A DNA stretch of 64,000 nt from Pterois miles (taxonomy: Eukaryota > Chordata > Actinopteri > Perciformes > Scorpaenidae). The position numbers were made by a program, and so were the translations under genes. Shown in pieces: positions 21,211-58,870 of this stretch. Each line of letters starts with the position of its first letter. The stretch's first letter is position 1. The stretch covers positions 15,878,501 through 15,942,500 of the forward strand of contig CAMQGK010000637.1 of NCBI GenBank assembly GCA_947000775.1, written 5' to 3'. The notes below the pieces were generated by a model that worked only from the letters and a program-made list of their open reading frames with translations, ran no database searches and had not been told where the DNA came from.

Positions 21211-21591
21211 GTGAGCTGCCGCTTGTCCATTACTGTGACAAAACACAGCTGAATGAAATGAGAAAGACATTAAAACCTCAGTCTCTGTTATGGAAATTAT
21301 TAAAGTATTAAATGACTTTTCTCTGGAAGAATCCAACATTCAGTAAACAGTTAAAGTAGATGAAGTGGTGAATGTAGAGATAAATATGGGATATGAATTA
21401 TTTTTGCCTTCAGCAAGTGTTGTCATTTTTAGGTTGAACTGATTTGTATATTGACTGTTGTTCTGAATTACCACCACGAGGTGTCAGCACAACACAGCTG
21501 ATCACATCCAAGCAACCAGCTGTATTTCTGCTTTCAAGTATTTCTGTCTTCTTTTCTCAGATTTTATATTATACTGCAATCATTTAATTTT

Positions 21592-21740
21592 GGGCTGCAC
21601 GGTGGTGTAGTGGTTAGCGCTGTCGCCTCACAGAAGAGGGTGGGGGTTTATTCCATTTTGCGGCTCTTTGTGGGATTTTATTTTCCCGAGGGGTTCCGGT
21701 CCTCTTCCCCCCAAAGAAATTTTATTTAAATTTTCTAATT
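21592..21740 (+). repeat. tRNA-derived SINE copy with corrupted body
   Basis: The head GGGCTGCACGGTGGTGTAGT then GGTTAGCGCTGTCGCCTCAC matches the SINE at 58406. The following sequence tracks the SINE body only loosely (GTGGG, TTTTCCCGAGGGGTTCCGG, CCTCTTCCCCCC), as if read through low-quality base calls. Confidence 0.6.
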
Positions 21741-21744
21741 GGGT

Positions 21745-21805
21745 AATGGAGTGATGTTTTTTTTTTTTTTTCGGGGGGGTCCCGGGCCCCCCCCAAGGGA
21801 GGGGA
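21745..21805. other. probable low-quality or mis-assembled sequence
   Basis: A 15-nt T run followed by CGGGGGGGTCCCGGGCCCCC and CCCCAAGGGAGGGG. The pattern of merged homopolymers is unlike the AT-rich surroundings and typical of the end of a poor read. Confidence 0.55.
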
Positions 21806-22060
21806 CATTGTAATTTTAACTTGGCAGACAGTAACAGCTTAAAATATGATAATTAAATACAGCTATTTGAGTGAAAATACAACAAAACTTAACAAAAACA
21901 TACTTTCTACAAAATAGAAATAATGTTTGACCAAAACGTAAGCTCAGTTTAAAGAAGATAAACTACAAAACCTAATGTTATGATACGAAATATGAGATCA
22001 GCAGGTTTGGAGGGTAAATTTATTATTATTCTACTATAGATATGCCAATATTATTACCAG

Positions 22061-22240
22061 GGTTACAAGTAACGATTATTTTCATAAGCAATTAATATGT
22101 GGATTATTCGCCTGATTAATCATTTGGTCAATGAAATGTCAATGTTATCTATTGCTGTTATCTCAGTAGACAAAGAAGCATATCTTCACATTTGAGAGGC
22201 TGGAACCAGACAATGTTTTGAATTTTTGCTTGAAACATTA
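22061..22240 (-). repeat. interspersed MITE-like repeat, partial copy
   Basis: TAACGATTATTTTCAT, CTGATTAATCATTTGGTC and CACATTTGAGAGGCTGGAAC are reverse-orientation landmarks of the family at 10905-11137. Confidence 0.55.
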
Positions 22241-22560
22241 CTTTTATTATTACTATTATTATTTTATCTTTCTATTAGGCTATACATTGGCTTGTTTTTG
22301 GTTATAAAGTACAACATAAAGGTAGAAAAATAACGTTATGTACTGCATCATCAGCTGTTAGAATAACTGCTGCTAATATATTTATTTTTAGGACATGTGT
22401 TATCAAATTGTACAGCAGAAATTTAAGGTAAGAAACACTGAGAAAAGTTTGTAATTATTTTTTAAATTTTGGATTAGTCCCCTAGTAAAACAGTAGTTTA
22501 GTGAAACTAAAATGTACATACAAAGCAGACAGACACTTATATATCCCTTACGGCACAATA

Positions 22561-22566
22561 TTTATT
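22561..22566 (-). terminator. candidate poly(A) signal AATAAA for hycc2
   Basis: On the minus strand TTGTTGAATAAATATTGTG is followed within 25-30 nt by a GT-rich stretch (GTGTCTGTCTG), the usual layout of a cleavage site. Confidence 0.5.
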
Positions 22567-25500
22567 CAACAATATACAGATTAATTTCTCTCTACATCTC
22601 AGAATGATCTTCAGTTTTTTATATTTATCTTGCTTTCAGCTTTGTACATTTTCTATTTACAAGATTTAAAATAAGTCTTTCTCTCCATTTATACAACATC
22701 AATAGTACAGTGTTATCACATCGTCCAGCAGCTTCCCCCGAAGCATCTATAGATTAGATTCATCATTGATAATCTGTTTAAATTTCATACACCAGCTGAC
22801 GTCTTTGAGCCACAGAGCAGCAAACTGACAGAAGGGCTCGACATGCACCAAAAGTCCCGGTGAGGCTTTCTCTCTCTGTGACGGCAGTCGGATGACAAAT
22901 GGATGGTCCTCTTGTTTCAGAGAGGTCCTTCGCTCTGTTAGCACCACTACAGGGTGTAAAAACAGAACTGCTGAATGGGGACGCTGCTGCACCTTAAAAA
23001 CAGCTTAAATGCATCTGCCCCGTCCCACCCGACACGGATCAATGAAAGCCGGTAACACCAAAACTAAAAAAGGGGAAAAAAATGTTGCATAGAATCAATT
23101 CTGACTTCAAGAACAGAAATTTTGGTGCTGCCATTTTTAAAATGTGGCTTTCTGAATAAACTCCTGAGACCTTCCTGACCCCCGTAACATTTTTTTTTTT
23201 TTTTTTTGGTTTTGAAAAGAAAAAATAATAAATAGCTGTACCCTTAGACTTTAACAAAAATAGCATTGTGTTGAATGTGACATCACATCAAAGAAGTACT
23301 ACTTTAAAGAGACTAAAACCCTGCATTGAGTGTATACACGTTTGCACATCTATATATACTGTATCATTTCAATAACTATCTTGAGGAGAGAGGTGGATGG
23401 ATTAAAGTGCATAAAACAAAGCCCACAGTTATCACATGCAGGACAGGAAATGAACAGTCCAAATTCAGTCTTTTCTACCATCTAAATTAGACCTTTCTGA
23501 AATGTAAGTGGACCTTGTGTGGATTATTGTTCTACCAAAATGAAGATAAAATTTCAGTCACGTTTTCTCAACATTCACTGGTTGCTGTTCATTTCCTGCC
23601 CTGATCACATGCAAATAACACCAGACACTGAGGAATATTTGTCTATCCGTTACGCTAAACATACAGTACCAACGTGGCTGCTGGTAACCTTGGTCAGGGG
23701 GCACTCATTAATGACATGAACACGTCACCAGTTTTAAAAAACAGCAAAAAGGTGCCACTCAACTCACGGCAAAATACAGCAAATGGGAACACGGCTCGCT
23801 GTGAGCCACACAGCACAGGGATGACAGCAGACAGGCCAGGTGAGAGTGTGAACTGTAGCTGCACTCCTTTCCTCTTCTTCTTCCACAGTCCAGTCCAGCA
23901 CGAGGAGGAGGAGGAAGAGGAGGAGGAGGAGGAGGAGGCCAAAGAGCCGACGATTGGAGGCTTTTTGGCCTGAAATGTTTAAGGCTAAAGCGCACACGGG
24001 ACTCACTCAGGACCAAGAGCAGCAGCTGTGAAGGTTTCCAGCACAGCGGGAGCACGACGTGAGTGGGATTTTCACTGCAGACTGAACTTTTATATATATT
24101 AAATCATTCATCCTCACTTTAAACAAGCACGTGAGCAAGATGTGGGGAAATGCAATACAACAGCTGACATCTACGGTACACACAGACGTATAATATACTG
24201 CTTTTACACGTGAACAGCAAATAGTGAAAGTACAGCGTGTTGTACACACCTGTGATGAGTGAATTCATGGCAAAAAAGGTGAAGCTGCATCTAAGGGCAC
24301 ATTGAGCCATATACGTCCAAACATCCCTTTTTTTGTCCCTTAGCTTTGAAATAAGACCAGTAAACAGAACAACATAGGCATTTTAACTTAAGACACCCAA
24401 GCAAAACAGAACTTCCTTAAGGAGAGGATGTGTATTGGCACCATCTGGCAAAGACAAGGACGAGACTTGGGGTTTTGGCTCGCTGGCTGTTTCATGCATC
24501 TGAAACAGCAGTGCTTTGCAGGGCACTAAACATGCAGACAAGCACGCCATGTTCAAATCACTCAGCCTGGGCAGGGAGCACTACAGAAGGCTAGCTAGCA
24601 CTGTGCGCAGATGCAGGCATTTAACAGCAGAGAAGATCCAACTCCATGCACATGAGGATAAAAAAGAAATTGCACTTCATAAATCAATACATTAAAAAAA
24701 AAAAAAGACGATAAGCTGGACATATCTAGGGAATTCAAATCATCAGGTTAATCCTGATGTGGTTTTGTGATATATGAAAACCTGAAGACAGTCGTGTTCT
24801 TGTTTTGCAGCTTGTTTTTGTGCATGGAACTGAAATGCAAGGCCGAGATATTCAGTCACAACTCTTCACATGAACAGATGTTACAGTGTCGTTACAGTTG
24901 CAGTGTGAATCCAGTTTGGTCCCCTCTACGTAATCCCCCAAACTGGTCCTAGTTTTAAACATAATGGGGTCTTTTAAATCCTGCATCTGATTGGGAGACA
25001 GGTATCTGAGTGGCAGGGTGAACACACAATGAGGTAGAACAAAATGTTTCATGAGTGTCCAATCAGAGCACAAAACGCAAGACGATTGTCATGGCGACTG
25101 CTGAAGCGCAGTGACGAGTACAAGCCTCCAGAGGGCAGCACGCCACCAGCTCAGACACAAGCCAGAGCCTGACAAACTCCACAAGTGCTTTCAGATGGAA
25201 GGACCCTTTAAATGTTTTGATCCATAACAACAATCCAATATAAAATAGTCATTGCCTTTCAGCTTCAGACCCAAACCTGCACTCTCTACAATGTTTTAAT
25301 CCAGTTCTTCCACAAGATTCACCTGCAGATTTTAAATCAAGATAGATTCATTCCTCTTGTAGCTGCACAGTAGTGATTTGTCCAGTTAAAAGCTCGGGGC
25401 AAGACCCTCTCCACATTCCAGTTTGGTTTTACAACAATCTTACAAGTCAGCTTTTACAGAAGAGAATATGCTAATTACAGAAAGGAAGGTCTAGAGAATC

Positions 25501-26008
25501 ACTTCTGCCAAATCACTGTCAAACAAGTCAAGAAAAACAAACGCTACCTTCTTTGGATTGTGATTTTAAAAAAACATTTATGCCTAATTAAAAACAGCAA
25601 TTAACAAGGAAGATAATCAGCAAGAACGATTGCACGTGAGCCCGGGAATGAAAGGGAAGGAATGAAGAGAAAGAGCAATAATCCCACTCTTCTCCACATG
25701 AGCGACGGTAAGTGTTATTGCTGATTCATTTTTGACTGATTCAGTCAGGAACTCAAAATAATCTGAAATGTCTTATGTATCTCCTACAGCTAGCGTGGCA
25801 TCCTTTTCTCTCAACGTTTCCTCCTTTTGAGGAGAGTTTGTGTGTTGAACGTTCAGCTCAGTCAGACGGGAGGATGCCGTGACATGCTGGACTGAAGTTA
25901 CAGCAGAGGGCAGTCATCGTTAACTACTCTTCTCATGTTGCATTTTCAGTATCGCTAAACATAGACAGCAACGACGATTGTAATGGATGTTAAAAGGGTG
26001 GAGACACA

Positions 26009-26016
26009 ACACACAC

Positions 26017-26069
<53 letters not shown>
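26009..26069. repeat. (CA)n microsatellite in hycc2 3' UTR
   Basis: 61 nt of CA with one GC interruption at 26021-26022. In the hycc2 mRNA it reads (UG)n and is complementary to the tract at 26144-26194. Confidence 0.97.
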
Positions 26070-26071
<2 letters not shown>

Positions 26072-26138
26072 CAGACAGAAGTAGGGTTGTTAAGAGTTGC
26101 AGAGAAATACTGCATGAGGATGAGTGTTATGAACTGGT

Positions 26139-26143
<5 letters not shown>

Positions 26144-26194
<51 letters not shown>
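26144..26194. repeat. (GT)n microsatellite just after the hycc2 stop
   Basis: 51 nt of pure GT, (CA)n in the hycc2 mRNA, starting 22 nt past the stop codon. With the opposite tract 74 nt further on it could form a stem of about 48 bp. Confidence 0.97.
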
Positions 26195-26197
<3 letters not shown>

Positions 26198-26216
26198 CCA
26201 TGCCCTGCACTGCATG

Positions 26217-51775
<25,559 letters not shown>

Positions 51776-52225
51776 CTTCCTCAGAGACCCCCCCTTGGCT
51801 GCCTGGTGGACAAAGAAACACAGGACAGGGGGGAGAGAGGGGAGATATAGGGACAGATAGAGAGAGAGGACACATGGGTGGGGGTAGAGAGGAAGAGGTG
51901 CAAAGCAAACAGTTAGAGGAAGACAACGATGTGAACAGTGAGCACCATATGAGTAATGAAATAATGAGGGGCAGTACATGTACTTTATATTACTGTCACC
52001 TTACAAACATTCCATAAAAAATAATAATAATTTAATTTCTCCTACTAAATGGACACCAATTTATTTTCAGTTCAATTCAGTAATGTATGCAAATTACCCT
52101 GCAGAGACTTGAAACCTGCTTGAACCATAGACGATGCGGTTACGCACATTAACCTTTACGGTACCAAAGTGCTTAAAATTTTTTTTTTTTCAAGCTAGCC
52201 TGTGATTACAACTGCAGTGCAATGG

Positions 52226-53096
52226 TACATAATAGAGATGCACAACACAGTACATATCAGTGCTGATAAATTATCCGCTGACAATCATTATGTATTATTC
52301 AGTATTATTAATTACACTATAGCAGATAAATTACCGGCCGACAATACAAAGCCAAATTGCTTTCATTGACTTAACAAGTGCAGCAACTCAGATATAGTAG
52401 GTGGCGGTATGCACCTTTAAAGTTGGTTTGCTATCCGCTAATAAAAAAAAGAGGAAGATCATCATGTGCAGCACGCTGACTAGAGGACCAAACATGTTTT
52501 TTCACAGTTTCAGATGAAGACAACATGACTGCCGTTTGCAAAACAAGTTTTTTGATGTACTTAAAGAGAAAAAATAAATGAATATTTGAAGAGTCAGAAC
52601 TGTTTTTTGTTTTTGTTGTGTTAACTGATACCAATACCTGGGCTTTGAGTATCGGCCGATACCAGAGTTTAGTTAATAAGCTCTGTGCATCACTGTGTGG
52701 AAGTGACTTGGATCATTCTTTAATGTGTAATCAGGCTTAAACATTGCTTTTCTAACCTTGTAAAACTAAATTAACAAATAAATACATAAATATAACTTGA
52801 CTAAATTATTTACAATATTATTAAAATAAAGAATCGTACACCAAAAACTTGGTCAAGAATCTTCAAAATTAACAGGATTTTTTTTTAATAACAATCAAAA
52901 TGTAAACTTCTTTAACAGAGCAACAAATTGGCTAAAACCTAAACAGGAATTAAAATGACAGTATATAATGTATATATCATATAAACATAGAACTGAGTCA
53001 AATAGATCGGGTCCACTCACACTGACACCCAATCCGGGTATTTAAGTCAGTATTGACGCGATATCCGATCCTATATCGGTGCATCCCATCAATAGT
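52226..53096. repeat. interspersed element with GATGCACNG-type inverted ends
   Basis: Left end AGAGATGCACAACACAGTAC and right end CCTATATCGGTGCATCCC are partly inverted. Between them lie GAGTATCGGCCGATACCAGA and AT-rich sequence typical of a fish MITE family. A nested structure is possible. Confidence 0.5.
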
Positions 53097-56010
53097 CATG
53101 TCAATGAGATTTGGTTACTTCGGTCAGAGCTGTGCAATATTAAATCGTCCATTTTTGCTCTCTACATCTTAGACCAAATAATTTGGAAAATGAAGGAAAA
53201 CAAATGTTCATTTTACCTGTTTTAAGTCTTGAAAACATTCCCTGCATGTTAAACAGTGACCTAAAAAACTGTGGCATGCTTTGGAAAGCGTTCACTAGCG
53301 ATGTTAATTGTAGTAAATGAGATGCAACATGAAGAAGCACCTCTGAGTGTGGAAGCTGTGATGCCGACGACCTCACGGTTACATAAGGAGCCACCTAAAT
53401 GACCTCGCCTGTCACCGTGGATAAGCGATGACATGAACCCCTACAGGCAGTCATACGGGCTTTCCCTCGACTATTCAAATCTGAGATGGCCAAGCTGGAG
53501 TGTTTTTTGGTCCTCGGTTCATGTGCATTCCTAAAAAATCTTCTGAAACAGACAAAACCTCACAAGACAGTTTAACTAAAAAAAACCCCAACAAAGCCAA
53601 TAAAAAGCAAGAGACTGAATTTTAAATGCTCATACACATTTTATTCAGAGCACACCAAGAGAGATGAGATAATAAAAGACAGTTAGTCCCTTGTCTCTTC
53701 ATACATATTCTGATCTTGAGGTACAGGGACACTATTATCCCCAGTCTTGTTCTCTGTATCGAGCAGCTAAAATTAACTTCAGCAAACTGCCCAAAATAAA
53801 AGCCATTTCTCCTTCAGACTTCATCCCACGGAAAATATACTCTCATTAATTATCCCATAAAAAGGCTTGCTATGACAGGAGCCATGTGTTGCAGCCTCAG
53901 ACTCCATTGACACTTTGGATACAGACTGTAGGCAACAGCAAGGGCACAGTGTGCCAAGCTGCCAAAATGACAAACATAAACGATGCTTATGTAATTTTAG
54001 AGTTAGGGTCTATCTTATCGTAAATGCCAGAATCCTTTCACACAATTTGACAACATTCACTTAAGACTGTCATGATTACTTAAGCTACTAGTGTTGGCCT
54101 TTAAAAAAGCCAAACGCACAATAGTGTGACAACCTGCATCAAAACTAGAAAAAATACACTGTGTAAAATCTATAATCATCAGCTTTGACTGGGTGGTTAA
54201 GTCAAAAAGATATTAAAAGGAAAAAAAAGGGTCCTGAATGGCAAAGCTATGAAACCTTCCTACAGTTAACATGCCATGCATCCTCAACATGGTCCGTGTC
54301 TTATCTTTTCATTATGAAAATGCTTGAAGATTGTGTCATTGACAATGACCTTGTCATTTCAAGGACATGGTGCTACTGTAAAAACCTGTTTGTCAGATAG
54401 AAGTTTGGTGTCTTACTTCTGCCACCTGTTTTCATTCACATCTCCACAACCTTGGCCCTTAGAAAACTGTGACTATTTTTTTTTATTACATTATTATTAT
54501 TTTTTTTTAATTTTGACAATTTTCCCATTTTTTCTCCTCCCTTGTTTTGGAATACTTTTTAAATTTACAGTTACTATCTGTTGTACAGTACCCCTTACTT
54601 TATTCGTTATGGTTTAGGTTGTTGTAGTCATTTTTCTAACAACAACAACAACAACAACAACAACTGTGTGGCTCATAAAGCTGTCATTTTTTGAGTTTTG
54701 AGTTGATGGGATTAGGGTGGGAAGGTCCCACTTAACATTTCAGGCAACGGCCTCTGCTGGCAGAGTGTAAGGTGTTCTTGAAAGGCTTCAGGACATTTCT
54801 TTCTATCAAACACTGTGGTTTTGACTGTGATCTTCAACTGTCATAAATTAACTGACTACAATATAGAGCACATGCATGCTAATATAGCAGTATGCCATGG
54901 TAGTTACTCATAGCCTCACCTATTGTTATAGGAGAATTTATTTGGGATGGTAGTTGACATCATGTTGTTTGTACTTATTATTGCACAGATACCACAGTCT
55001 AGACAAAAGATAACAAGACGCTCCTCTACTCAAGAGCTTTGCAATGAGCTATTTAATGAAAACATATATGTCTTCAGATTGCGATTATCTGTAGTAACAA
55101 CAATCTAAGATCTGACCTATTTACTCCTCTCCCTGCTTTGAGTTCCTCCGTTGGACACATAAATGTGCTCCCACAGCGTACAACATGTGACAGACGAGTG
55201 TTGTAAATAAACTCATTGCAGCTTTATCTGGGTCAGCAACCCTGGTTAACTTTCTGACACATGCAGAAGTCAGACTACAGAGATTATGCAGACAGTTAAG
55301 ACATATGAAACTGTTCCGATTCAAGAGAGGGCTGAGTGAGCACAATAGTAGGAATATGTACATATAGGCCGTGTCAGATTTAGCAAACCCTGCTTATAAG
55401 ACGTTCACACGCTGTTCCTTTTTGTAAGTCCCAAACAGTGTAAAACTATGTGCAAGGTACTTATGCTCACTCCCACAGTAAGCCATAATGTTGACACATC
55501 CCTGTTTAATCTTATTTGGTACACCCAAATTATTACAGGCCAGGACATTTGCACATGCTCCAAGGCTTCTCTGGATTTGCATTTCTCATTCTCTCTATGT
55601 GTCTGACAGTTTTAATATTCCAAGACAAGGTATGTAACCTTTCTTTCTCTTTAGCTGTAGCTGAAGAGGAAGCAACTGATGCAAATAAACAAATTAGGCC
55701 AGTCAGTTGATTAAAATATTTAATTGCAATGAAATGCTTGTTTGTCCAACGCAAATTAATTACACATTTTTTATCTGTTCAAAATGTACCTTAAAGGGAG
55801 ATTTGTCAAGTATTTAATACTCTTATCAAAATCGGAGAGGGCAAACACAGTATGCTTGCTTTATGCAAATGCAAGTATATATAAGGGCTGAAACCATAAT
55901 ATAACAACACAAAACAATGACAAATATTGTCCAGAAACCCTGAGAGATACTGCATTCAGTTTGAAAAATGCTGTATGCTCAATTTGTAACAACAGCTGTC
56001 AGTGTGTCAG

Positions 56011-56515
56011 AGTGCTGACTTGACTATGACTTGCCCCAAACTGCATGTGATTATCATAAAGTGGGCATGTCTGTAAAGGGGAGACTCGTGGGTACCCAGA
56101 GAACCCATTTTCATTTTCATATCTTGAGGTCAGAGGTCAAGGGACCCCTTTGAAAATGGCTATGCGGGTTTTTCCTCACCAAAATGTAGTGCTGGAGTGT
56201 TATTTAACCTTAACTTTAGTCCAAATTTGGGGCATTCCTGAGCCACCTTCACGATAAGCTAGTATGACATGGTTGGTACTACTGGATTCTTTCGGTTTTC
56301 TAGTTTCATATGATGTGTGATATACATAAGTATCTTTACTCTAGCTTTAAAACTGAGCCTGCTGCTTCCTCCAAAAGATCGAAACGAGGCTGGGCCTGAT
56401 TGTAGGCCGCCAGATTTTTAAGATTAAGATTTAATCATAAATTGCGTTTATGCGTTAGCAAAATTAGTGGCATTAAAAGAAATTTGCATTGAAGTATTAT
56501 TATTGCGTTAATACT
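56011..56515 (+). repeat. high-copy fish repeat, near-complete copy
   Basis: Carries TGACTATGACTTGCCCCAAA, TATCTTGAGGTCAGAGGTCA, AGGGACCCCTTTGAAAATGG and AGCTAGTATGACATGGTTGG in an order I recall from many percomorph genomes. A fragment lies at 5391-5526. Confidence 0.6.
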
Positions 56516-57424
56516 ATGGTCAAAACTGTATTCAAAGCCTGCAAAGTACAATGTCACACGTGTTGAAAAGATGAAACCTTCAAACACATTGTAGTTAAAT
56601 TAAAGTAAAATATGATCCCATTCTTTGATAATATATCACACTAACTGAATAAATAGCTGTTTATAGCATATATTTATTATTTTAGAGAGGCAAAACTAGT
56701 TACAACACATTTAATTTAGAGGCACTACCTACTGTACTGTATATACCCTGTAACAGTTTCCAGGTACATCATATTTCCAACCAGAGGTTAGAGGTTTAGA
56801 GGTTACCAACTTAAACAAATCCAACATAAAATGATGCATGGCGGCTCTAAGAGCGGTGCAGATAAGTTTAAAAATGTTACGAAGCAGACTTGGGGGGGAA
56901 ATATCCTATTAGCCGTGGCCCTGAAGGAGACACAGATCATGTTCGCTGATGACGATCTGAATGAGTCAAATCTTTTTGTGTGAATCTGAGTGTGTGAACT
57001 GAAAGGCTCCGTTTAGTAAGCTTGTTCAGCTCCTCATGAAAGGCTGACTCATTCACTTCCTCTGGCTTGTCAAACTGTCAAAGACTCACTGAAGAGAAAT
57101 TCTCCATCGGCCCGGGCAGGCTTATCAGTTACCATGGGAACTGTAGTCAGATGACTTTCAGACAACGGCAAATATTCACCAAAAGGAAATGTCCGTTTTG
57201 TAAAATCAAATTGGATTATATATTGCTCTCATGATGTACTGTATGTAAAACAGGGGGCTGCTGTAAGTGGACAGTAAAAGATGAGCTGATGGACTACAAC
57301 AATTAACATCCGAGAATGTAAGAAATATGAAATTTGTTTTACTTCACATTTCAGTAGCACCGTGACGCTTAAGTTGTCAGAGCTAATTGTGTTCTATTTT
57401 CTTGCTTTTTTGGTTTAATTGCAT

Positions 57425-57427
<3 letters not shown>

Positions 57428-57507
<80 letters not shown>
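57428..57507. repeat. (TA)n microsatellite
   Basis: About 80 nt of pure alternating TA. Confidence 0.98.
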
Positions 57508-57512
<5 letters not shown>

Positions 57513-57895
57513 AGTGTAAACATTTAACCAGAGTAAAAAAAACTTAAGCATGATGAAAACATCTGTAACAGCAACATTAAGGGGGGAAAAATGATCCATA
57601 AGATCATTAGGGGAAGAAATGTCGAGAATTGTCATCAGATCACATTTAAATCTCATTTGCAGTTTCTGGCATCATGAGCCAGATTGATATATAGTCATTT
57701 TTAAATGTAGCATTTTACATAATTGATAATGACAAGCTGTCAATCCATAAAGTGCATGCCTATGAATTCCACATAAGGAATTAAGTTTATAGCACCAAGG
57801 CACAAAATAAATTCCAGACCTCCCGATTAGGGTGATCCTGATTATCACTGAAATATAAAATATGAGGCAGTTCGAGGCACTTGTTGTGCACATAC

Positions 57896-57980
57896 CTCAG
57901 TGTCCCAGAACTCAGATCTCCACTGGGAGAGGCAAATGGTTCTCCACAGAGTCACACATCTGTCAATCACTGAGGGTCAC
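57896..57980 (-). other. hycc2: candidate hycc2 5' noncoding exon
   Basis: 85 nt flanked on the minus strand by a good acceptor (CCTTGTTGTTGCAG) and a good donor (GAG|GTATGTG), containing no ATG that continues into the coding frame. It lies upstream in the correct order. An untranslated exon is expected because the first coding exon itself begins at a splice acceptor. Confidence 0.4.
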
Positions 57981-58055
57981 CTGCAACAACAAGGAAAAAA
58001 TGATCCATTAATCATAGGAAAAGTGGTGGTTATCTGTATTGCAGTGAATAACTAA

Positions 58056-58387
58056 AGAAGAAGAAGAACAACAACCTTTATTAGTCCCACAAGGGGATAT
58101 TCAATTTTTACACAGTACATGCAGACCTGAAATACATACATGCACAACAGGACCTATATACATGCATTAATGGAGAGGTGTCAGAGTGAGGGGGCTGCTC
58201 CTGACAAGCGCCCCGAGCAGTTGGGGGTTTGGTGCCTTGCTCAGGGGCACCTCGGCAGTGCCCAAGAGGTAAAGTGGCACCTCTCCAGCTACCAGTTCAC
58301 ACTCAGTTCTTGGTCCATGTCGGGACTTGAACCGTGACCCTTCGATTCCCAAGCCAACTCCCTACAGACTGAGCTACTGCCGCCCCC
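58056..58387 (-). repeat. tRNA-derived SINE, full length
   Basis: On the minus strand the head reads GGCGGCAGTAGCTCAGTCTG with an A box (TAGCTCAGTCTG) and a B box (GGTTCAAGTCCC). The body follows, then the tail CTTGTGGGACTAATAAAGG and a (TTC)n run. It is a mobile repeat, not a functional tRNA gene. Confidence 0.8.
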
Positions 58388-58405
58388 AAACTGGATTCAT
58401 ATAGA

Positions 58406-58720
58406 GGGCAGCACGGTGGTGCCGTGGTTAGCACTGTCGCCTCACAGCAAGAGGGTTGCAAGTTTGAATCTGGCTTGGGATTCTTCTGTTTGCATGTTCT
58501 CTCTGTGTTAGCATGGGTTTTCTCTAGGTTCTCCGGCTTCCTCCCATAGTCCAAAGACATGCAGGTTAAGTTAATTGATGACTCTTGATGATTCTAGGTG
58601 TGAATGTGAGTGATAATGGTTGTCTGTCTCTATGTGTCAGCCCTGCGATGGACCGGTGACCACTGTCAGCTGGGCGTCCTGCGACCCCTAACGGGATAAG
58701 CGGTGGCAGATAGATGCATG
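58406..58720 (+). repeat. second tRNA-derived SINE, full length
   Basis: Head GGGCAGCACGGTGGTGCCGT with A-box-like GTGGTTAGCA and B-box-like AGTTTGAATC. Body TTTGCATGTTCTCTCTGTG and CTCCGGCTTCCTCCCATAGT; tail CCCCTAACGGGATAAGCGG then a GATAGATGCATGATG end. Confidence 0.8.
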
Positions 58721-58814
58721 ATGTATTTGTATAGCTTGAATACATAACTTTTGATGGTTCCAGATTCTGAAATATGAGCATTTGCTACCTTTCTTTGTCT
58801 TACATTATAGTACA

Positions 58815-58870
58815 TTTAATATGTTTGGGTTTTAGACTGTTGGTCACAAAAAACAAGGCATTTCATGAAA
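58815..58870 (+). repeat. short fragment of MITE-like repeat
   Basis: TTTGGGTTTTAGACTGTTGG then AACAAGGCATTTCATGAAAT matches an internal part of the family at 60838-61045. Confidence 0.45.

Larger units (their letters stand above)
19835..22560. other. intergenic region between hycc2 and trpm2
   Basis: This stretch should hold the trpm2 promoter and any 5' noncoding exon, but I cannot place them. It contains a TA repeat, a degraded SINE, a poor-quality patch and an AT-rich repeat copy at 22061-22240. No open frame with gene-like features. Confidence 0.6.
22545..26216 (-). other. hycc2: hycc2 3' untranslated region (inferred)
   Basis: Follows the hycc2 stop codon and ends near the AATAAA at 22561-22566, giving about 3.65 kb. 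No SINE-like insertions are obvious inside it, unlike the surrounding introns. It includes complementary CA and GT tracts at its start, a (GGA)n run at 23899-23938 and a TGTAAATA Pumilio-type motif at 22654-22661 (minus). The extent is an inference; internal poly(A) sites are possible. Confidence 0.5.
51803..57895. other. hycc2 first intron (inferred)
   Basis: About 6 kb with no coding exon. It contains repeats at 52226-53096 and 56011-56515, a (CAA)n at 54638-54664 and the TA microsatellite at 57428-57507. Confidence 0.45.

Noticed and set aside
23674..24055. Poly-Glu, poly-Ser and poly-Pro ORFs at 23.9 kb
   Set aside because: Readings of a (GGA)n run in the hycc2 3' UTR; no splice sites or conserved motifs.
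58056..58720. tRNA genes
   Set aside because: A and B boxes are present but the stems do not form a proper cloverleaf and bodies and tails of SINEs follow.
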